Assembly (NCBI GenBank): GCA_964421875.1
Contig: CAYQZD010000071.1
Location: forward strand, 1-17,737
Reading direction: 5' to 3'
Origin: CAYQZD01 sp964421875
Lineage (GTDB): Bacteria; Electryoneota; Tariuqbacteria; Tariuqbacterales; Tariuqbacteraceae
Length of the DNA: 17,737 bases
The notes under the pieces were generated by a model that was given only the letters and a program-made list of their open reading frames with translations, searched no databases and was not told the origin of the DNA. Below, one piece after another: positions 15,681 through 17,737 of this stretch (its first letter is position 1; the number at the start of each line of letters is the position of its first letter). A program made the translations under genes and the position numbers.

Positions 15681-15732
15681 GCTGTTCTATACCAATTCTG
15701 AAAGGGGCTGTTTCCCAAATGCTCAATGTGTG

Positions 15733-15756
15733 CTGTCGACTCTCTGCAGTCGACAG
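15733..15756 (-). repeat. REP-like hairpin, inverted copy
   Basis: A perfect 9-bp stem (15733-15741 with 15748-15756). Read on the minus strand, the loop region is TGCAGAGA, one base different from the TGCGGAGA loop of the hairpins at 214-241 and 15780-15807. Confidence 0.55.
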
Positions 15757-15779
15757 TATACTTAATAATAATTGATACC

Positions 15780-15807
15780 TGGTGTCGAGTGCGGAGACCC
15801 GACACCA
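15780..15807 (+). repeat. REP-like hairpin with TGCGGAGA loop, second copy
   Basis: An 8-bp stem (15780-15787 with 15800-15807) plus an inner G-C pair encloses the same TGCGGAGA loop as the hairpin at 214-241. The twelve bases 15787-15798 are identical to 221-232, while the outer stem sequence differs but still pairs. Confidence 0.6.
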
Positions 15808-15843
15808 CGGTAATTGATTTGGGCAACAGATCCCTTAGATTAC

Positions 15844-17670
15844 CTATATCACATTTTTATCCTTAGCCCAGTCCTGGAATTCCTTCATCAGGAGGAATAT
15901 TCCCTCGGTGCGGGTCAATTCTCCGCGTCCTTTGCGGATGTGTTGGGCGATTTTATCCACGGAAAGCTCTTCTTCGTGTTCGAAACGTTCGAAGAACTCT
16001 CGAAGTTCTTGGTCTGAACCCGCTTCTTTTATCAGGTTGCGCGCCAGATTTGGGCTTTCACGGCGGCTGCGAAGCGCAGGCTCAGCTGAGACCACCTTCT
16101 CTAACATCTCCTCCATCCTATGCCGGTAAGTGTGTTCCTTAAGCACCCTCTCCCTGCCCGCCTGCGCCATCGCCCTGCGTTCCTCCGGGCGCTCAAGATA
16201 GTATTTCATCTTGCGCCGCAGTTCCCCGATGTCGCTGAAGGTGTCGATTTCCCGTCCGATATGGAACAGGGCCGGCAGTTCCGCCCTGGGGTCGACGAGT
16301 TGAAACGCCCCGGAGGCGGCGATTTCGAAGGTTCGGGGATTGACGAAATCTCCGTGCGGATTGACTCCGGTGTGATACGATGAAGAATGGAGGTTGATGT
16401 TGATGTTCGAGGCGTTGAAAATTTTCACGCAGTCTTCGGTCGATATCCGCTGGTTTTTGCGCGGCATCACGCGCCCTAAAGCCGAAGCCGTATTCCATTC
16501 CGTGCCCCAGATTTTGAAATCCTCGTCTAAAAGCTGGAGGAAGAAATGCTGGCGGTTATAATATCCCGCCCCTACGAAGGAAATTTGGCTGCCCAGTTCT
16601 TCACGCTCAGCGGGCGTCATATTGACGGGGCGGTGCAATTCAGGGTCCGCCGCCAGTGGGAGGTAATGGCGCCGCTTCATCCCCATTTTATCCAGCATCG
16701 CCGGGAATTCGCCCCGCTGAATATAGAAGAAATGGTCGTAGAGGGGAGCGAAGTTTTTCCAGTATTCCAGCACCCTGAAGTCTTCCATAAACCAGAACGC
16801 CACCGGGGTGTGAATCTGTTTGAATTCCGCCAGCGTCTCTGTAGTGAAAGGCGATTGGGCGATGCCAAAAACTAAATCGGGTTTCCATTCCAAAGCCTTC
16901 GCTAAAACCAGTTCCGAAACGAACATAGTGTAAAGAGCGCGAAGCTTAGCCTGATGGTCTTCATTACCGGTTACCTTCAGGATAGACTTGTAAACCGGGT
17001 AGTAATAGCTGGAATCGAAAAGCTCCACCTTGTGCCCTAACGCTTCCAGCGCCGATTTACAGTATCCTGCGATAGGCAGGGAACCGCCGTAGAGGGGACT
17101 GGGCAGCAGGATTTTCAGTCCTTTTGGAACCGAAACCGGCTCGTTTGTTGGAAAATTGATGTCCTCTTTGTCCAACGCCTGGTAGAATTCAGGATTGAGT
17201 TTAACTGAAGGGGCGTGGGCTATTTCCACAGTGGTTTCCGAGGCTCCCATGCGTCGGAGGAATTCGCGGAAAGCGGCTGCGTCCGGACCGGCGAAAATTC
17301 GGACTTCCCCGGACAGGAGACCGGTTAAATCCCTGGATTCGAAGGCTGTGCGAAGGACAATAGGCTCAGCCTCCGCAACAACGACTTTAAACCCCCGCTC
17401 CGTTAGCGCCTCTGCAATATATCCCAACCCGAATCCCTTAAGCAGAATCCGGCTTCCGGGCGGGGCATCCACCCTCCCGGCGATGGTTTCCGCTTCCCGC
17501 GCCGGGTCGTAGGCGCTGTGGAGGGATATGCCGCGGGCTTTGAGGGTCGGTAAGCCGCTGCGGGCGGTTTCGACCCGGAAATCCGGGGATGGTTCAATTT
17601 CGCGAATGAAAGCCGCCAATTCCGGCTGGTTTTGCGCCAGCGCCGCTAAATTAGCCTCTAAAAAATTCAT
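15844..17670 (-). CDS. Maf-like N-terminal domain fused to CgeB-like glycosyltransferase
   Basis: This is a 608-residue protein. Residues 1-~165 resemble the N-terminal half of flagellin glycosyltransferase Maf: NLAALAQNQPELAAFI near 7-22, LHSAYDPAREAETIA near 50-64, and the glycine-rich ILLKGFGLGYIAEAL near 75-89 followed by VVVAEAEP near 96-103. Residues ~185-525 are a CgeB/DUF3880-type glycosyltransferase: LLPSPLYGGSLPIAGYCKSALEALGH near 188-213, HYLPLAADPE near 335-344, NPRTFEIAASGAF near 444-456, and HTYRHRMEEMLEKV near 513-526. This part is paralogous to the third module of the downstream fusion. Residues ~530-608 are a charged helical tail. Maf enzymes transfer nonulosonic acids such as pseudaminic acid to flagellin; here the catalytic half of Maf seems replaced by the CgeB-like domain. 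The ATG at 17670 has a weak GGT-containing Shine-Dalgarno. The gene upstream lies outside the window. Confidence 0.85.
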   Translation of the reverse strand: MNFLEANLAALAQNQPELAAFIREIEPSPDFRVETARSGLPTLKARGISLHSAYDPAREAETIAGRVDAPPGSRILLKGFGLGYIAEALTERGFKVVVAEAEPIVLRTAFESRDLTGLLSGEVRIFAGPDAAAFREFLRRMGASETTVEIAHAPSVKLNPEFYQALDKEDINFPTNEPVSVPKGLKILLPSPLYGGSLPIAGYCKSALEALGHKVELFDSSYYYPVYKSILKVTGNEDHQAKLRALYTMFVSELVLAKALEWKPDLVFGIAQSPFTTETLAEFKQIHTPVAFWFMEDFRVLEYWKNFAPLYDHFFYIQRGEFPAMLDKMGMKRRHYLPLAADPELHRPVNMTPAEREELGSQISFVGAGYYNRQHFFLQLLDEDFKIWGTEWNTASALGRVMPRKNQRISTEDCVKIFNASNININLHSSSYHTGVNPHGDFVNPRTFEIAASGAFQLVDPRAELPALFHIGREIDTFSDIGELRRKMKYYLERPEERRAMAQAGRERVLKEHTYRHRMEEMLEKVVSAEPALRSRRESPNLARNLIKEAGSDQELREFFERFEHEEELSVDKIAQHIRKGRGELTRTEGIFLLMKEFQDWAKDKNVI

Positions 17671-17737
17671 CGGCTGTTACCTATGAGAAAACAAAATTTA
17701 TTGTAATTCCAGGAAAGGTTGTCCAATGTTTTGGTAG

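Larger units (their letters stand above)
15702..15836. mobile_element. MITE-like non-coding element with terminal inverted repeats
   Basis: Imperfect terminal inverted repeats, AAGGGGCTGTTTCCCAAAT (15702-15720) and the complement of 15817-15836, flank about 95 bases that contain two hairpins and no gene. They differ by one substitution and a short indel. The element fills most of the gap between two minus-strand glycosyltransferase genes. I could not identify a target-site duplication, so mobility is inferred from structure only. Confidence 0.5.

Noticed and set aside
6459..17737. A RiPP precursor peptide gene for the PqqD/radical SAM module
   Set aside because: I looked in the gaps between genes on both strands and found no short frame with a ribosome-binding site and a plausible leader/core layout. 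It may lie outside the window, or the substrate may be a full-size protein.
1..17737. CRISPR array, tRNA, rRNA, prophage or integrase signals
   Set aside because: No regularly spaced direct repeats, no tRNA cloverleaf with T-loop consensus, and no phage or recombinase genes were seen.

Overview
The window looks like a chromosomal segment of a motile, diderm (Gram-negative-type) bacterium. It carries late flagellar genes (flgM, fliS, fliD, fliC) with near-perfect sigma-28 promoters, and GT9 heptosyltransferase-fold enzymes of the kind found in bacteria that make heptose-containing surface sugars. I cannot assign a phylum from sequence alone. No phage, plasmid, CRISPR, tRNA or rRNA signal was seen.

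Layout: positions 1-315 are gene-free and rich in palindromic repeats. Two plus-strand metabolic genes follow: an adenosine-specific kinase family protein (316-798) and a CstA-type transporter (872-2566) with its own sigma-70-like promoter. A strong bidirectional terminator (2649-2682) separates them from a long minus-strand block. In transcription order (right to left) that block holds a Maf-like/CgeB-like glycosyltransferase fusion (17670-15844), a MITE-like non-coding element (15836-15702), a GT9 glycosyltransferase (15680-14010), a 1393-residue four-module fusion (14013-9832), two unrecognised small proteins (9767-9141 and 9138-8776), an AsnB-type amidotransferase (8771-6789), then fliC, fliD, fliS and flgM. 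Positions 17671-17737 hold only the region upstream of the rightmost gene.

The most unusual item is the 1393-residue protein. It joins a GT9 glycosyltransferase, a helical linker, a CgeB-like glycosyltransferase, a PqqD-like peptide-recognition domain and a C-terminal radical SAM enzyme with a Cys-rich SPASM-like tail. The GT9 gene just upstream is a paralog of its first ~550 residues, and the rightmost gene carries a paralog of its CgeB-like module attached to a domain resembling flagellin glycosyltransferase Maf. Tight couplings (4-base overlap, 2-base and 4-base gaps) suggest that 15680-6789 is one operon. My working model is a flagellin (or other filament/surface protein) modification locus: Maf/GT9/CgeB enzymes attach sugars, AsnB amidates a sugar or nucleotide-sugar, and the radical SAM module makes a peptide modification. 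The adjacent flagellin has a short Ser/Thr-rich central region and two cysteines. Function is inferred from domains and context only.

Regulation visible in sequence: tandem sigma-28 promoters upstream of fliC, a hairpin over the fliC Shine-Dalgarno sequence, an intrinsic terminator after fliC, and a nine-G tract near the 5' end of asnB that could be a phase-variable switch.
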